A stretch of DNA of 64,000 bases from Rhodospirillaceae bacterium (GTDB taxonomy: Bacteria > Pseudomonadota > Alphaproteobacteria > Dongiales > Dongiaceae), in NCBI GenBank assembly GCA_008012315.1, contig SSEL01000042.1:27133-91132 (forward strand), given 5' to 3'. This document shows, in pieces, positions 33,381 through 43,693 of the stretch. The translations under genes were made by a program, and so were the position numbers. Position 1 is the stretch's first letter. Each line of letters opens with the position of its first letter. The notes under the pieces were generated by a model. It ran no database searches, had not been told where the DNA came from, and was given only the letters and a program-made list of their open reading frames with translations.

Positions 33381-36300
33381 ATGACGATGGATCATGCACC
33401 AAAACCTGACAGGCCGGCACCTAATCTCGAAAGCCTGCGGGGGCGGCTGAAAGGCAAGAGCGGGCGGGAATTCTGGCGCAGCCTGGATGAACTTTCACGG
33501 ACAACTGAGTTCACCCGTTTTCTCGACGCCGAATTTCCCGCGCTCGCGGCACAGCAGACAAAATTGGCACGCCGCACCTTGCTGAAGGCGATGGGGGCGT
33601 CCCTGGCGATGGCGGGGCTCACGGGATGTGATGGCAAAGAGGATGAAACGGCACTTCCCTATGTGAACACGCCGGAATCCATCGTACCCGGCAAGCCGAA
33701 ATGGTATGCGACGGCCGTTACGCTGAATGGCTATGCCCAGCCGGTGCTCGGTAAAACCTATGTCGGGCGACCGGTCAAGCTTGAAGGCAATCCGGACCAT
33801 CCGGCCAGCCTGGGTGCCTGCGATGCGTTCACCCAGGCGGCATTGCTTGGCCTCTATGATCCGGACCGGTCGCAATCGCCGCGTCATCTCGATCGTCCGG
33901 CAAGCTGGAACGCTTTCGATGATGTACTCCAAGCCCGGGCGGCGATGCTCGATGGGACACAAGGCGAAGGTTTTCACCTGCTCACCGGCACGGTGACCTC
34001 ACCGAGTCTAACCCATCAGATCGATATGCTGATACAGCGCTGGCCCAAGGCCGATTGGCATGTTTTCGAGCCGATCAGCGATGACCGTCGCCTGGAGGCG
34101 GCGCGCCTGGTGTTCGGGCGGCCGCTGGAACAGCAGCTGGGCCTCGACCAGGCGGAGATTGTCGTCAGCCTGGATGATGATTTCCTCGGTGCCGGTCCCC
34201 GTCAAACGATGCAAGCGGGCTTGTGGGCAAAACGCCGTCGTGGCTTGTCGCGGGGGGAGGACGGCGTCCGTCTGTTCGTCGCCGAGCCGACCCCGACCAC
34301 AACCGGTGCAATGGCCGAGGAGCGATTGATCGCAGCACATGAGCGTATCGCCGCGCTGTTGCTGGGCGTCGCGGCGGCGTTGAATATTGCGACGGAGTCA
34401 AAGGCGGACCTGAATGATAGAGAGCGGACCTGGGTTGAGCTGGTTGGCCGGTTGCTGAAAGGCCAAGCGGGAAGGGCACTGGTCACCATCGGCAGCCATC
34501 ATGCGCCGCAGCTCCAGGCACTCACCTTGCTCATCAATAACCGGCTCGGCAGTTTCGGCAAGACCTTGCGCTTTACAGAGCCGATCCGTGTCCTGCCGCC
34601 GGATGGGGAGGCTTCCTTCGCGAAGCTGGTGGCCGATATGGCCTCCGGCCGGGTTTCCACCTTGCTCATGATCGGCGTCAATCCGGTTTATGCCGGCTTC
34701 GCCGATCTCGATTTCGCCGCACATCTCGAAAGGGTCGAGCTGCGCATTCATGCCGGGCTTCATGATGACGAAACCGCGCAGCTCAGCCACTGGCACCTGC
34801 CGATCACCCATGAGCTCGAAAGCTGGAGCGATGCGCGCGCCATCGATGGTACGGCAACGATCATTCAGCCGCTGGTGCGGCCCTTCTACACGGTAAGGTC
34901 GCAACACGAGATCCTGGCCGGGTTGCTCGGTACGCCGCGCGATGGCCGAGAGATCGTCCAGGAAACCTGGCGGCAAAACTGGCGTGACGACTTCGACGCG
35001 CGATGGACCGATGCGCTCTATCGTGGCTATGTGCCAGGGACGGCGGCTGCTTTCATCGAGCCGGCGATTATTGGCGATGCGGTTGCCGTACCGGAAGAGG
35101 GGAAAATCCAGGACTTCGCGGCTAGCGGGGTGAGCGTTATCCTGCGGCCCGATCCCACGATCTGGGATGGACGCTTCTCCAGCAATGCCTGGCTGCAGGA
35201 GCTGCCGAAGCCGCTGACAAAGATAACCTGGGGCAATGTCATCCTGATCAGTCCGCAACTGGCAGCGAAACGGCAGTTGCGGAACGGTGATGAGATTCGG
35301 CTGGAAGCGGCGGGGAGGAGTCTCACAGGCGCGGTATGGATCCTACCGGGCCAGGAAGCGCGAACCATCACCGTCAATTTCGGCTATGGGCGGTCGCGCT
35401 GCCCGCTTTCCGCCGGGCTTGGCTGCAATGCCTTTGCGTTGCGCGATAGCGGTGATCCCTGGCGTGTTCCAGGCGCGCAGCTTTCGGGCACGGGCCGCCA
35501 GCAGGATGTAGCAACGACGCAATTGCATCAGGGGATGGACGGATTCGACTTCGTCCGCCTGATCAATGTTTCGGCCTTGGGCACTGATAAGGCGGCAGCT
35601 CGGCCGGCATCGACACCGAATGAGCAACATCATACGGCGACCTTCTATCCCCGGCATAAATGGGACGATCCGTCCTGGGGCATGACGATCGATCTCGATC
35701 TTTGCATCGGCTGCAATGCCTGTGTGGTTGCCTGTGCCGCGGAAAACAATATTCCCATGGTGGGTAAGGACCTTGTCGCCATGGGCCGAGAGATGCACTG
35801 GCTGCGGGTCGATCACTATTACGAGGGATCGCCCGACGAGCCCGCATCCTATTTTCAGCCGGTCCCTTGCATGCATTGCGAACAGGCACCTTGCGAGATG
35901 GGTTGTCCGGTGAATGCGGCCGTCCACAGTTTCGATGGACTCAATCTACAGGTCTATAATCGCTGCATCGGCACGCGCACCTGTTCGTCTTATTGCCCTT
36001 ACAAGGTGCGTCGTTTCAATTGGTTCGATTATACCGGCGACGATCCCGAGGCGATGAAGGCGATGCGAAATCCGGATGTCACGGTCCGGCAGCGCGGCGT
36101 CATGGAAAAATGCACCTATTGTGTCCAGCGGATCAGCGAAGCGCGTATTGCTGCCGAGATCGACGGGCGCAAGCTGCGCGATGGCGATGTCGTCACCGCG
36201 TGCCAGCAGGCCTGTCCCAGCAAAGCCATTGTTTTCGGCAATGTCATGGATCCCGATACGGAGGTCAGCCGGCAAAAGGCAGATGATCGGAATTACAGCC

Positions 36301-36386
36301 TGCTTGAGGAAGCGAATACCTGGCCGCGGACTACCTATCTCGCCCGGATCGAGACAAATCCCGTGGGTCACGAGGGAGAAGGATGA
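33381..36386 (+). CDS. actB: Alternative complex III subunit ActB, molybdopterin-oxidoreductase-like/Fe-S protein
   Basis: A 1001-residue fusion. Near residue 60-80 a twin-arginine signal (ARRTLLKAMGASLAMAGLTGC) suggests Tat export and perhaps lipidation. Residues up to about 740 resemble molybdopterin oxidoreductases; in ActB this part holds no Mo cofactor. The C-terminal ferredoxin-like part has four cysteine groups: CIGCNACVVAC (about 775), CMHCEQAPCEMGCP (about 830), CIGTRTCSSYCP (about 860), and CTYC with ACQQACP (about 910 on). These hold Fe-S clusters. The ATG at 33381 follows actA by 5 bp; the longer open frame upstream overlaps actA and is rejected. Confidence 0.93.
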   Translation: MTMDHAPKPDRPAPNLESLRGRLKGKSGREFWRSLDELSRTTEFTRFLDAEFPALAAQQTKLARRTLLKAMGASLAMAGLTGCDGKEDETALPYVNTPESIVPGKPKWYATAVTLNGYAQPVLGKTYVGRPVKLEGNPDHPASLGACDAFTQAALLGLYDPDRSQSPRHLDRPASWNAFDDVLQARAAMLDGTQGEGFHLLTGTVTSPSLTHQIDMLIQRWPKADWHVFEPISDDRRLEAARLVFGRPLEQQLGLDQAEIVVSLDDDFLGAGPRQTMQAGLWAKRRRGLSRGEDGVRLFVAEPTPTTTGAMAEERLIAAHERIAALLLGVAAALNIATESKADLNDRERTWVELVGRLLKGQAGRALVTIGSHHAPQLQALTLLINNRLGSFGKTLRFTEPIRVLPPDGEASFAKLVADMASGRVSTLLMIGVNPVYAGFADLDFAAHLERVELRIHAGLHDDETAQLSHWHLPITHELESWSDARAIDGTATIIQPLVRPFYTVRSQHEILAGLLGTPRDGREIVQETWRQNWRDDFDARWTDALYRGYVPGTAAAFIEPAIIGDAVAVPEEGKIQDFAASGVSVILRPDPTIWDGRFSSNAWLQELPKPLTKITWGNVILISPQLAAKRQLRNGDEIRLEAAGRSLTGAVWILPGQEARTITVNFGYGRSRCPLSAGLGCNAFALRDSGDPWRVPGAQLSGTGRQQDVATTQLHQGMDGFDFVRLINVSALGTDKAAARPASTPNEQHHTATFYPRHKWDDPSWGMTIDLDLCIGCNACVVACAAENNIPMVGKDLVAMGREMHWLRVDHYYEGSPDEPASYFQPVPCMHCEQAPCEMGCPVNAAVHSFDGLNLQVYNRCIGTRTCSSYCPYKVRRFNWFDYTGDDPEAMKAMRNPDVTVRQRGVMEKCTYCVQRISEARIAAEIDGRKLRDGDVVTACQQACPSKAIVFGNVMDPDTEVSRQKADDRNYSLLEEANTWPRTTYLARIETNPVGHEGEG

Positions 36387-37735
36387 GCATGGCGCAGCAA
36401 CCGGCGCAGACTCAATCCGGCCATATTATACCGGCAGACAAGGTGACGCGTCTTCCGCTGGCTTATCCCAAGCCGGTCGCCTGGCTGGTCTGTTTCGGCT
36501 GTGCGCTCTGCCTGCTGCTGATTTTTTGTATTTCCGCCGGGGTGCTGTTCTGGCGCGGTATCGGCGTCTGGGGCAACAACATCCCGGTCAATTGGGGCCT
36601 CGCCATCTCCAATTACATCTGGTTTCTCGGCATCGGCCATGCCGGCACCTTGATTTCCGCGATGCTGCTGTTGCTGGAGGCGCATTGGCGCAACTCGCTC
36701 AATCGCTTCGCCGAGGCGATGACACTGGTCGCGGTGATCTGCGCCGGGCTTTATCCGATCCTGCATTTGGGTCGCCCATGGCTGTTCTACTGGATGGCGC
36801 CCTATCCCAATACGATGACGATCTGGCCGCAGTTCCGCAGCCCGCTGACCTGGGATTTCTTTGCCGTCCTCACTTATCTCACGGTGTCGCTGCTTTTCTG
36901 GTATATCGGCATCGTGCCCGATCTTGCCACCACACGGGACCGGGCAAAAACGCGCGGATGGCAGGTGTTCTACGGGCTTCTGGCTTTGGGGTGGCGTGGC
37001 TCCGCGCGACATTGGACGCGCTGGCGCCAGAGCTACCGACTGACGGCGGCGATTGCCGTGCCGCTGGTTGTCTCGGTCCATTCGGAGATCTCGCTTCTGC
37101 TGGCGGCCGGACCGATGCCAGGTTGGACATCGACCGTCTTCCCGCCCTATTTCGTGTTGGGTGCCGCTTTTTCTGGCTTCGCCGTGGTCTCCATGATTGC
37201 GGTGGTTCTGCGCCATGTGCTCGGATTGGAAATGCTTGTCACCGAGCGGCATCTCGATCTCCTCGGCAAATTCGTACTGGCGACCGGGTTGATGACGGCT
37301 TACGGCTATTGCGCGGAAGTTTTCGATGCCTTCTATAGCGGCGACAAGCAGGATCTCGGAACCCTGATGGACCGGCTGACCGGCCGCTATGCCTGGAGCT
37401 ATTGGGGTGCGGTGGTTGCGAATTTCATTCCGCTGCAATTGTTGTGGTTGCGCTGGGCACGGCGCAATCCGCTCTGCCTGTTTCTCGTTAGTGCCGCCGT
37501 CACGCTGGGGATGTGGTTCGAGCGGTATATGCTGCTGGTGACGACACTTTATCGCGACTATCTGGTCTCGTCCTGGGACAATTATCATCCGAGCTTGTGG
37601 GATTGGAGCCTGTTTGCGGGAATGCTGGGCGTCTTCTTCGTGCCCTTCCTGCTCTTTGTCCGCTTCCTGCCGGTCATCTCCGTTTTTGAAATCAAGGAAG
37701 CCCGGTTCGAAGAGAGCGAGGCGCAGCATGCATGA
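36383..37735 (+). CDS. actC: Alternative complex III subunit ActC, NrfD-like quinol-binding membrane protein
   Basis: A 450-residue polytopic protein of the NrfD/PsrC family with about ten helices. It starts with a cytoplasmic tail, then AWLVCFGCALCLLLIFCISA, with NYIWFLGIGHAGTLISAMLL carrying the conserved His of the quinol site region. It is one of two NrfD-like subunits of alternative complex III (the other is ActF). ATGA overlap with actB; the end overlaps actD by 8 bp. Confidence 0.93.
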   Translation: MSMAQQPAQTQSGHIIPADKVTRLPLAYPKPVAWLVCFGCALCLLLIFCISAGVLFWRGIGVWGNNIPVNWGLAISNYIWFLGIGHAGTLISAMLLLLEAHWRNSLNRFAEAMTLVAVICAGLYPILHLGRPWLFYWMAPYPNTMTIWPQFRSPLTWDFFAVLTYLTVSLLFWYIGIVPDLATTRDRAKTRGWQVFYGLLALGWRGSARHWTRWRQSYRLTAAIAVPLVVSVHSEISLLLAAGPMPGWTSTVFPPYFVLGAAFSGFAVVSMIAVVLRHVLGLEMLVTERHLDLLGKFVLATGLMTAYGYCAEVFDAFYSGDKQDLGTLMDRLTGRYAWSYWGAVVANFIPLQLLWLRWARRNPLCLFLVSAAVTLGMWFERYMLLVTTLYRDYLVSSWDNYHPSLWDWSLFAGMLGVFFVPFLLFVRFLPVISVFEIKEARFEESEAQHA

Positions 37736-38288
37736 GCCGGGCGCCCAGCATCCGCTCTTCGGCCTCATGGCCGAGTTCGACCGGCCGGAGCGCCTGATCG
37801 AGGCGGTCAAGCGCAGCCGCGATGCCGGCTTCAGACGTATCGACGCCTATTCGCCGTTTCCGATCGAGGAATTGGCTGAGGCACTCGATTTTCGCGACCA
37901 GCGGGTCGCTTGGCTGACTTTTTTTGGTGGGCTGTTCGGGGCAGCAACAGGCTATGGCATGCAAGCTTGGCTGCATCTGGACTATCCGATCCTGGTCGGC
38001 AGCCGCCCTACCGTCACACCGCAAGCCTTCATGCTGATCACCTTCGAGCTGACGGTGCTGTTCGCCGTCCTGTTCTCGATCGGCGGCATGCTCGTCCTCA
38101 ATCGCCTGCCGAAGCTGCATCATCCGGTTTTCGGTTGTGAAAGCTTCCATCTGGCAACGAGGGACAAGTTCTTCCTGATCGTCTTCGGCCATGACGAGAA
38201 ATTCGATCCGGTCGATACCCGCGCTTTCCTGGAAAGCCTCGATCCGGTCAAGGTCGATGTGGTGAAGCAAACTGAGGAGCCGGCATGA
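37728..38288 (+). CDS. actD: Alternative complex III subunit ActD (DUF3341)
   Basis: A 186-residue membrane protein. The N-terminal segment LFGLMAEFDRPERLIEAVKR and GFRRIDAYSPFPIEEL is the DUF3341 signature. Two helices follow (VAWLTFFGGLFGAATGYGMQ and AFMLITFELTVLFAVLFSIG). A C-terminal cytoplasmic domain ends in the pattern RDKFFLIVFGHDEKFD. The family is a structural subunit of alternative complex III. Overlaps actC by 8 bp and actE by 4 bp. Confidence 0.92.
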   Translation: MHEPGAQHPLFGLMAEFDRPERLIEAVKRSRDAGFRRIDAYSPFPIEELAEALDFRDQRVAWLTFFGGLFGAATGYGMQAWLHLDYPILVGSRPTVTPQAFMLITFELTVLFAVLFSIGGMLVLNRLPKLHHPVFGCESFHLATRDKFFLIVFGHDEKFDPVDTRAFLESLDPVKVDVVKQTEEPA

Positions 38289-38821
38289 GACGGTTGCCGC
38301 TCCTCGGTATCCTCCTGCTGTTGGTGGGATGTGATGAAATGTCCCATCAGCCGAAATACGATTCCTATGAGAAGAGCAAGCTTTTTGCCGACGGCAAATC
38401 GATGCAGGTGCCGCCGAGGGGCAGCATCGGCCGGGACGATCCGGCTTTGCTGGTGGCGCTGAAACAGCAACCACCCATGAGCCGGCAGTTGGTGGAGCGT
38501 GGGCGCGACAGATTCAATATCTATTGCGTGCCCTGCCACGATCAGGCCGGCTATGGCAACGGCACGGTGCCGAACCGTGGCTTTCCCCGGCCGCCGAGCT
38601 TTCATATCGATCGGCTGCGGCAGGCATCGCCGGCCTATTTCGTGGACGTGATCACGCATGGACATGGCGTGATGTATGCCTATGCTGACCGGGTGGCACC
38701 GGCCGATCGCTGGGCGATCGCCGCTTACATCCAGGCGCTGCAGCTCAGCCAGGATGCGCCGGCCGATCTCTTGTCGCCCGATGAGCGCACGAAGCTGGAG
38801 AAGGCCGATGCCGCTCCCTAG
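38285..38821 (+). CDS. actE: Alternative complex III subunit ActE, monohaem cytochrome c lipoprotein
   Basis: A 178-residue periplasmic lipoprotein. Signal RRLPLLGILLLLVGCDE places the lipid Cys at about residue 17. The opening MSHQPKYDSYEKSKLFADGK is typical of ActE. One haem site, CVPCH, follows GRDRFNIY; a distal Met ligand is likely in GVMYAYADRV. It takes electrons from ActA and can hand them to the oxidase. Start and stop overlap the neighbouring genes. Confidence 0.92.
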   Translation: MRRLPLLGILLLLVGCDEMSHQPKYDSYEKSKLFADGKSMQVPPRGSIGRDDPALLVALKQQPPMSRQLVERGRDRFNIYCVPCHDQAGYGNGTVPNRGFPRPPSFHIDRLRQASPAYFVDVITHGHGVMYAYADRVAPADRWAIAAYIQALQLSQDAPADLLSPDERTKLEKADAAP

Positions 38822-39890
38822 GCATATAGCGCCCGGACGATGGCCGCGACGCCTGGCGTTGGCGGGCATTTGTCTCTGCGGCTTCGGCTTGCTGCTGATG
38901 ATCTTCAGCAGGCAGGATGGACTTGCCGGCTGGCTTGTTGCTCTCGTATTCTGGAGTGGTCTGCCGATCGGCTCCCTGGCCCTCTTGATGATGATGCGTG
39001 TCATTCCCGGTGGGTGGAATGAACTGCTCGCCGCGCAGGGGGAGGCGGCGGTGCTATTGCTGCCGCTAGCGGCCTGCGCGGCCTTGCCAATCCTGGTCGG
39101 CGTGACGGCGCTTTATACCTGGAGCGGGGCCGATGCGGCTTCTGCCTTCCGGGCGTTCTATTTGACGCCGCTTTCCTTCATCTGCAGGACCATCCTTTTC
39201 TTTATGGTTGCCGGCTCGACTGCTTTCCTGTTGTTGCGGCCGCGACGGCCGATGTTTTTCGTTGCGCCGGTCGGTTTGATCGCGCTGGTCCTGTTCGACT
39301 CCGTTATCGCCGTCGATTGGGTGATGTCATTGGATACGGCCTTTCACTCCTCGGGTTTCGGCCTTTATATCCTGTCGGTCCAGATGACGATGGCGCTTGC
39401 CTGGCTGATCATCGCGCGATTACTGCCGGGAGCAGAAGTAAAGCGGATAAGTCTGCTGGGCGGCCTGCTGCTGACCGCCATGCTGCTCTGGGCCTATTTC
39501 AGCTTCATGCAGTATTTCATCATCTGGTCCGACAACCTCTCGCCGACTGTCGCCTGGTATCAACGGCGCAGCGCCGGCCTTTGGGGCGCCGTCGAATATG
39601 CCATCGGTGCGCTGCAATTGGGACCGGCCTTTCTGCTGCTCTTTCCGGCCATGCGGCAGAACCGGCAGTGGCTGCTGGCATTATCGATGATCGTCCTCGT
39701 GGGAAAGGCGTTCGAAGTGGCTTGGTTGATTCTGCCAGGAGCGTCGGATGACCAGCAGATTGCCATTCCGGCAAGCCTTCTCGCCATGATGGGATTGGGG
39801 CTTCTGTCGATGGCGGGGTGGCGAGTTGGATTTCAATGGATGGCAGCGAGACACCGGTCCGGGACATCCGAGCGGCAGGTGCCGGCATGA
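38808..39890 (+). CDS. actF: Alternative complex III subunit ActF, NrfD-like membrane protein
   Basis: About 360 residues, roughly ten helices, paralogous to ActC but shorter. It contains GLPIGSLALLMMMRVIPGGWN, FDSVIAVDWVMSLDTAFHSS and LLWAYFSFMQYFIIWSDNLS, all typical of ActF. The start at 38808 overlaps actE by 14 bp; its Shine-Dalgarno would lie inside actE (AAGGC), so the exact start is less certain. Followed by a 4-bp ATGA overlap with the next small gene. Confidence 0.9.
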   Translation: MPLPRHIAPGRWPRRLALAGICLCGFGLLLMIFSRQDGLAGWLVALVFWSGLPIGSLALLMMMRVIPGGWNELLAAQGEAAVLLLPLAACAALPILVGVTALYTWSGADAASAFRAFYLTPLSFICRTILFFMVAGSTAFLLLRPRRPMFFVAPVGLIALVLFDSVIAVDWVMSLDTAFHSSGFGLYILSVQMTMALAWLIIARLLPGAEVKRISLLGGLLLTAMLLWAYFSFMQYFIIWSDNLSPTVAWYQRRSAGLWGAVEYAIGALQLGPAFLLLFPAMRQNRQWLLALSMIVLVGKAFEVAWLILPGASDDQQIAIPASLLAMMGLGLLSMAGWRVGFQWMAARHRSGTSERQVPA

Positions 39891-40282
39891 CAGATCAGAA
39901 GACAGCCAGAGGTGCTTTCGAGCGGCGTGACGTCGCGCCCCGTCATGTGGTTTATGCCGTGCTGGGCCTCTTCGCGATCATCGCCATTGCCGGATTGGTG
40001 GTCGCGGGACTGATGGGGCTGTTCAGCCGGGAGCTTGGCCAGGAACGCCGCGAACGGCCGCCGACTGCCCTGGAGGCGGCGCGGCAGGTACCGCCGTCGC
40101 CTCGTCTGCAAGTGAAGCCGGTGGAAGACCGTGCATCGCTCGACGCCGAGGCGCGGCGAAAGCTGCAAGGCTATGGCTGGGCGGATCGCAAGGCAGGCCG
40201 CGCACATATTCCGATCGACCGGGCGATCGATCTTCTGGTGGCACATGGATGGTCGGCGGGCGCTAAAGGGGGCCAACCATGA
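39887..40282 (+). CDS. Small single-helix membrane protein of the ACIII/caa3 operon
   Basis: A 131-residue protein with one membrane helix (YAVLGLFAIIAIAGLVVAGL, about 22-43) and a periplasmic tail. The tail ends with a pattern I have seen in proteins beside caa3-type oxidases: PRLQVKPVEDRASLDAEA, then LQGYGWADRKAGRAHIPIDR and AIDLL. No cofactor ligands are evident. Overlapping 4 bp with both actF and the Sco gene, it is certain to be translated with them. A role as an assembly factor or as a link between alternative complex III and the oxidase is inference. Confidence 0.8.
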   Translation: MTDQKTARGAFERRDVAPRHVVYAVLGLFAIIAIAGLVVAGLMGLFSRELGQERRERPPTALEAARQVPPSPRLQVKPVEDRASLDAEARRKLQGYGWADRKAGRAHIPIDRAIDLLVAHGWSAGAKGGQP

Positions 40283-41064
40283 GGGGGCTGATCCTTCTGC
40301 TTCTCATGCTGACGGCGCTTGGCCGGCCCGCCATAGCCTTCGATCCGCTGAAATCGACCGGGATCGTGCAGAAGCCGGGATCGACGGTGCCAATGGATCT
40401 GGCCTTCCTCGATGAGAACGGTGCGCCGGTGACGCTCAAGGAGCTCTCGGATGGAAAACCGATCCTGCTCGCACCGGTTCTGCATAATTGCCCGAATATC
40501 TGCGATGTCACCCTGGCGGGATTGATGCAGGCGGTGCAGGAGCAGCGCTTCCAGGCGGGCCGTGACTTCGTGATCGTCGCCTTCGGTATCGATCCCAGGG
40601 AACAGCCGAAGGATGCGGCCGCCTCGATGCGGAAATTGAAGGTGCGTTTTCCTTGGCTCGATGGGCGGAAGATACATGGCCTCACGGGCAGTTCCGATGC
40701 CATCTCCACGGTGATGGCGGGTCTCGGCTATCGTTACGCCTGGGACCAAGAGATTGGCCAGTATGCGCATATCGCCGCGACGGCGGTCCTGACACCGACC
40801 GGCAAGCTGACGCATTGGCTCTATGGTCTCGCGCCAGAGGCGAATGACGTGTCGCTGGCTTTGACCGAAGCCGGTGAGGGACGGGTCGGCGACTGGGGCG
40901 ATCAGATTCTCCTGCTTTGCTACCATTACGACCCGCAGACGGGGCGCTACAGCTCGATCATCTGGACGAGCCTGCGGATCGGCGGCGCGATCACCCTTGC
41001 CATTCTCGTCTCGCTGATTGCATCCGCCTTGCTGCGGGAGCGGATGCGGCGGGGTGAGACATGA
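40279..41064 (+). CDS. SCO1/SenC-family copper chaperone
   Basis: A 261-residue exported protein: N-terminal signal (LILLLLMLTALGRPAIA), thioredoxin-like domain, and a C-terminal membrane helix (GAITLAILVSLIASALL). The copper-binding C-x3-C is Cys71/Cys75 in HNCPNICDV, and the third ligand is probably the His in GQYAHIAATAVL. Sco proteins deliver copper to the CuA site of oxidase subunit II, whose gene follows at once with a 4-bp overlap. Confidence 0.88.
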   Translation: MRGLILLLLMLTALGRPAIAFDPLKSTGIVQKPGSTVPMDLAFLDENGAPVTLKELSDGKPILLAPVLHNCPNICDVTLAGLMQAVQEQRFQAGRDFVIVAFGIDPREQPKDAAASMRKLKVRFPWLDGRKIHGLTGSSDAISTVMAGLGYRYAWDQEIGQYAHIAATAVLTPTGKLTHWLYGLAPEANDVSLALTEAGEGRVGDWGDQILLLCYHYDPQTGRYSSIIWTSLRIGGAITLAILVSLIASALLRERMRRGET

Positions 41065-42029
41065 ACGGCTTCCTGTCCCTTTGGCCGGACCGCGCCTCGG
41101 CCTATGCTGCGCAGCTCGACACTTTGCTCGCCGGATTCACGGTCGTCATCGTCCTGCTCTCGGCGCCGGTTTTCATCCTGATCGTGGTTTTTGCCATCAA
41201 GTATCGCCGCGGCAGGCCGGCAAACCGGAAGCATCCGGTCACGCGCAATGTCTGGCTGGAGATCTCCTGGTCCATCGTCCCCTTCGTGCTGATGCTCTGC
41301 TTCTATGTCTGGGCGACGAAACTGTTTTTCGATCTTCACCATCCGCCGGCAGATGCCCTGGAGATCGATGTCGTCGCCAAGCAATGGATGTGGAAATTCC
41401 AGCATCCGGGTGGCCAACGGGAAATCAACGAACTCCATGTGCCGATCGATCAGCCGGTGCGCCTGACCATGGCCTCGCAGGATGTCATCCACAGCCTGTA
41501 CATCCCCGCCTTGCGGATGAAGCAGGATGTCGTGCCGGGCAGATATACCGACATGTGGTTCAAGGCCGGGAAGCCGGGCACCTATCTGCTGACATGCGCG
41601 GAATTCTGCGGCACCCAGCATGCCAGGATGGGCGGGCATCTGATCGCCATGAGCCAGGCCGATTACGCGCGGTGGCTGGAGGCATCGACCACCGATCTCA
41701 CCTTGGCGGCACAAGGCGCCGAACTTTTTCGCAGCCGGGGTTGCAGCGGCTGCCATGGCCCATCCGCCACGGTGCATGCGCCGAACCTCGCCGGTATTTA
41801 TGGCAAACCTGTTCCCTTGGAAGACGGTCAGGTCGTGACCGCCAATGACCAGTATATCAGGGACAGCATCCTGCTGCCGCAACAGCAGATTGCAGCCGGT
41901 TATCCGCATATCATGCCGAGCTTTCAGAACGTTCTCGGCGAGGACGACGTGCTGAAGCTCATCGCCTATATCAAGTCTCTGTCCGATACGGGAGAGGGAT
42001 CGCCGAACCGGGAGGGAGCATCGAAATGA
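41061..42029 (+). CDS. coxB: Cytochrome c oxidase subunit II with fused cytochrome c domain (caa3 type)
   Basis: A 322-residue protein. Two N-terminal helices, then the CuA cupredoxin domain with [12 protein letters not shown], the first His in [11 protein letters not shown], and the CuA loop [19 protein letters not shown]. The C-terminal about 95 residues form a cytochrome c domain with CSGCH and a probable Met ligand in [11 protein letters not shown]. The fusion defines caa3 oxidases, which take electrons directly from a membrane complex such as alternative complex III. Confidence 0.93.
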   Translation: MNGFLSLWPDRASAYAAQLDTLLAGFTVVIVLLSAPVFILIVVFAIKYRRGRPANRKHPVTRNVWLEISWSIVPFVLMLCFYVWATKLFFDLHHPPADALEIDVVAKQWMWKFQHPGGQREINELHVPIDQPVRLTMASQDVIHSLYIPALRMKQDVVPGRYTDMWFKAGKPGTYLLTCAEFCGTQHARMGGHLIAMSQADYARWLEASTTDLTLAAQGAELFRSRGCSGCHGPSATVHAPNLAGIYGKPVPLEDGQVVTANDQYIRDSILLPQQQIAAGYPHIMPSFQNVLGEDDVLKLIAYIKSLSDTGEGSPNREGASK

Positions 42030-43693
42030 CCAGTGATCATATGGTTGATGCAGCGTCGCATCCGGCGCAGCCCGGTATCGCGGAGACGGCGGAAGAGCGG
42101 GTCAGCTATCTGCGCGCGGGACATACACTGGGGTCATGGCTGTTCACCAGTGATCACAAGCGCATCGCCATCCTCTATTTCATCTCAGTGACATTTTTCT
42201 TTTTCGTCGGTGGCGCGGCGGCGACGCTGATGCGCGCCGATCTCCTGACGCCCCAGGCGGATCTGCTATCCGATGAGGGCTATAACCGTGCCTTCACGCT
42301 GCACGGCGTGATCATGGTCTGGTTCTTCCTCATCCCCTCCATTCCGAACACCTTCGGCAATTTTCTGGTCCCGCTGATGATCGGCGCGCGCGATCTCGCT
42401 TTTCCGCGGCTCAATCTGCTCAGCTGGTATATCTATATGCTGGGCGGCTTGTTCACGATCTATGTGCTGATAGCCGGCGGCGTCGATACCGGCTGGACTT
42501 TCTATACGCCGCTTTCCTCGATGTTTGCCAATGGCAATGTCGTCCTTGCCGCCACGGCGGTCTTCATCGTCGGCTTCTCTTCGATCCTGACCGGGCTCAA
42601 TTTCATCGTGACGATTCATAAGCTGCGGGCGCCAGGCATGACCTGGGGGCGCCTGCCGCTTTTCATCTGGTCGCTTTATGCCACGTCGCTGATTCTGGTT
42701 TTAGCGACACCGATTCTTTCGGTAACACTCGCGCTGATCGCCGCGGAGCGTCTGTTCGGTATCGGCGTCTTCAATCCATCCCTTGGCGGCGACCCGCTGC
42801 TCTATCAGCATCTCTTCTGGTTCTACAGCCATCCCGCCGTCTATATCATGGTTCTGCCGGCTTTGGGCGTGGTCAGCGAACTGGTCGCGGCGGCGGCGCG
42901 CAAACCGGTCTTTGGCTATCAATTCGTCGCCGGCTCCTCGATTGCCATCGCCGCCATCGGCTTCCTGGTCTGGGGCCATCATATGTTCGTGGCTGGCCAG
43001 TCTGCCTATGCCAGTGCGATCTTCTCTTTTCTCAGCCTCGCCGTCGCCGTGCCGTCCGGGATCAAGGTCTATAACTGGACTGCGACTTTGTATAAAGGAC
43101 AGATTTCGCTCGATCCGCCTTTTCTTTTTGCGATGAGCTTTATCGGTCTCTTCGTGGTCGGCGGCCTGACCGGCGTCATCCTTGCCATGCTGGCGGTGGA
43201 TGTGCATGTCCATGATACATATTTCGTCGTTGCCCATTTCCATTACATCATGGTGGGCGGAACGGTTTCAGCCTATTTCGGTGCCTTGCATTACTGGTGG
43301 CCGAAAATCATTGGGCGCCGCTATTCGTTGGCCTGGGGCCGTTTGTCGGCGGCGCTGATCTTCCTCGGTTTCAATCTGACTTTCTTTCCGCAATTTCTGC
43401 TCGGCTATCTCGGCATGCCGCGGCGCTATCATGTCTACCCGCCGGAATTCCAGGTCCTGCATGTTCTCTCAACGGCAGGGGCCAGCATTCTCGGCGTCGC
43501 CTATCTGCTTCCCTTCACCTATCTTTTTTATTCGATGCGGTATGGCAAGCCCGCGGGTGCCAATCCCTGGGAAGCGACCGGATTGGAGTGGTCCATCCCC
43601 TCGCCGCCACCGAAACACAATTTTGCGGAAAGGCCGACTGTCACGCGGGCGCCTTATGACTATACGATCGAATACGAGGAAAGCGATGACTGA
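42026..43693 (+). CDS. coxA: Cytochrome c oxidase subunit I (caa3, A2-type haem-copper oxidase)
   Basis: A 555-residue, twelve-helix catalytic subunit carrying haem a, haem a3 and CuB. The key stretch is [18 protein letters not shown]: the CuB His and cross-linked Tyr are kept, but the Glu of the usual HPEVY is Ala and the YSHP version is present, as in A2-type oxidases. Further ligands are in WGHHMF and in [17 protein letters not shown]. It reduces oxygen to water and pumps protons. Overlaps coxB by 4 bp and the subunit III gene by 8 bp. Confidence 0.95.
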   Translation: MTSDHMVDAASHPAQPGIAETAEERVSYLRAGHTLGSWLFTSDHKRIAILYFISVTFFFFVGGAAATLMRADLLTPQADLLSDEGYNRAFTLHGVIMVWFFLIPSIPNTFGNFLVPLMIGARDLAFPRLNLLSWYIYMLGGLFTIYVLIAGGVDTGWTFYTPLSSMFANGNVVLAATAVFIVGFSSILTGLNFIVTIHKLRAPGMTWGRLPLFIWSLYATSLILVLATPILSVTLALIAAERLFGIGVFNPSLGGDPLLYQHLFWFYSHPAVYIMVLPALGVVSELVAAAARKPVFGYQFVAGSSIAIAAIGFLVWGHHMFVAGQSAYASAIFSFLSLAVAVPSGIKVYNWTATLYKGQISLDPPFLFAMSFIGLFVVGGLTGVILAMLAVDVHVHDTYFVVAHFHYIMVGGTVSAYFGALHYWWPKIIGRRYSLAWGRLSAALIFLGFNLTFFPQFLLGYLGMPRRYHVYPPEFQVLHVLSTAGASILGVAYLLPFTYLFYSMRYGKPAGANPWEATGLEWSIPSPPPKHNFAERPTVTRAPYDYTIEYEESDD

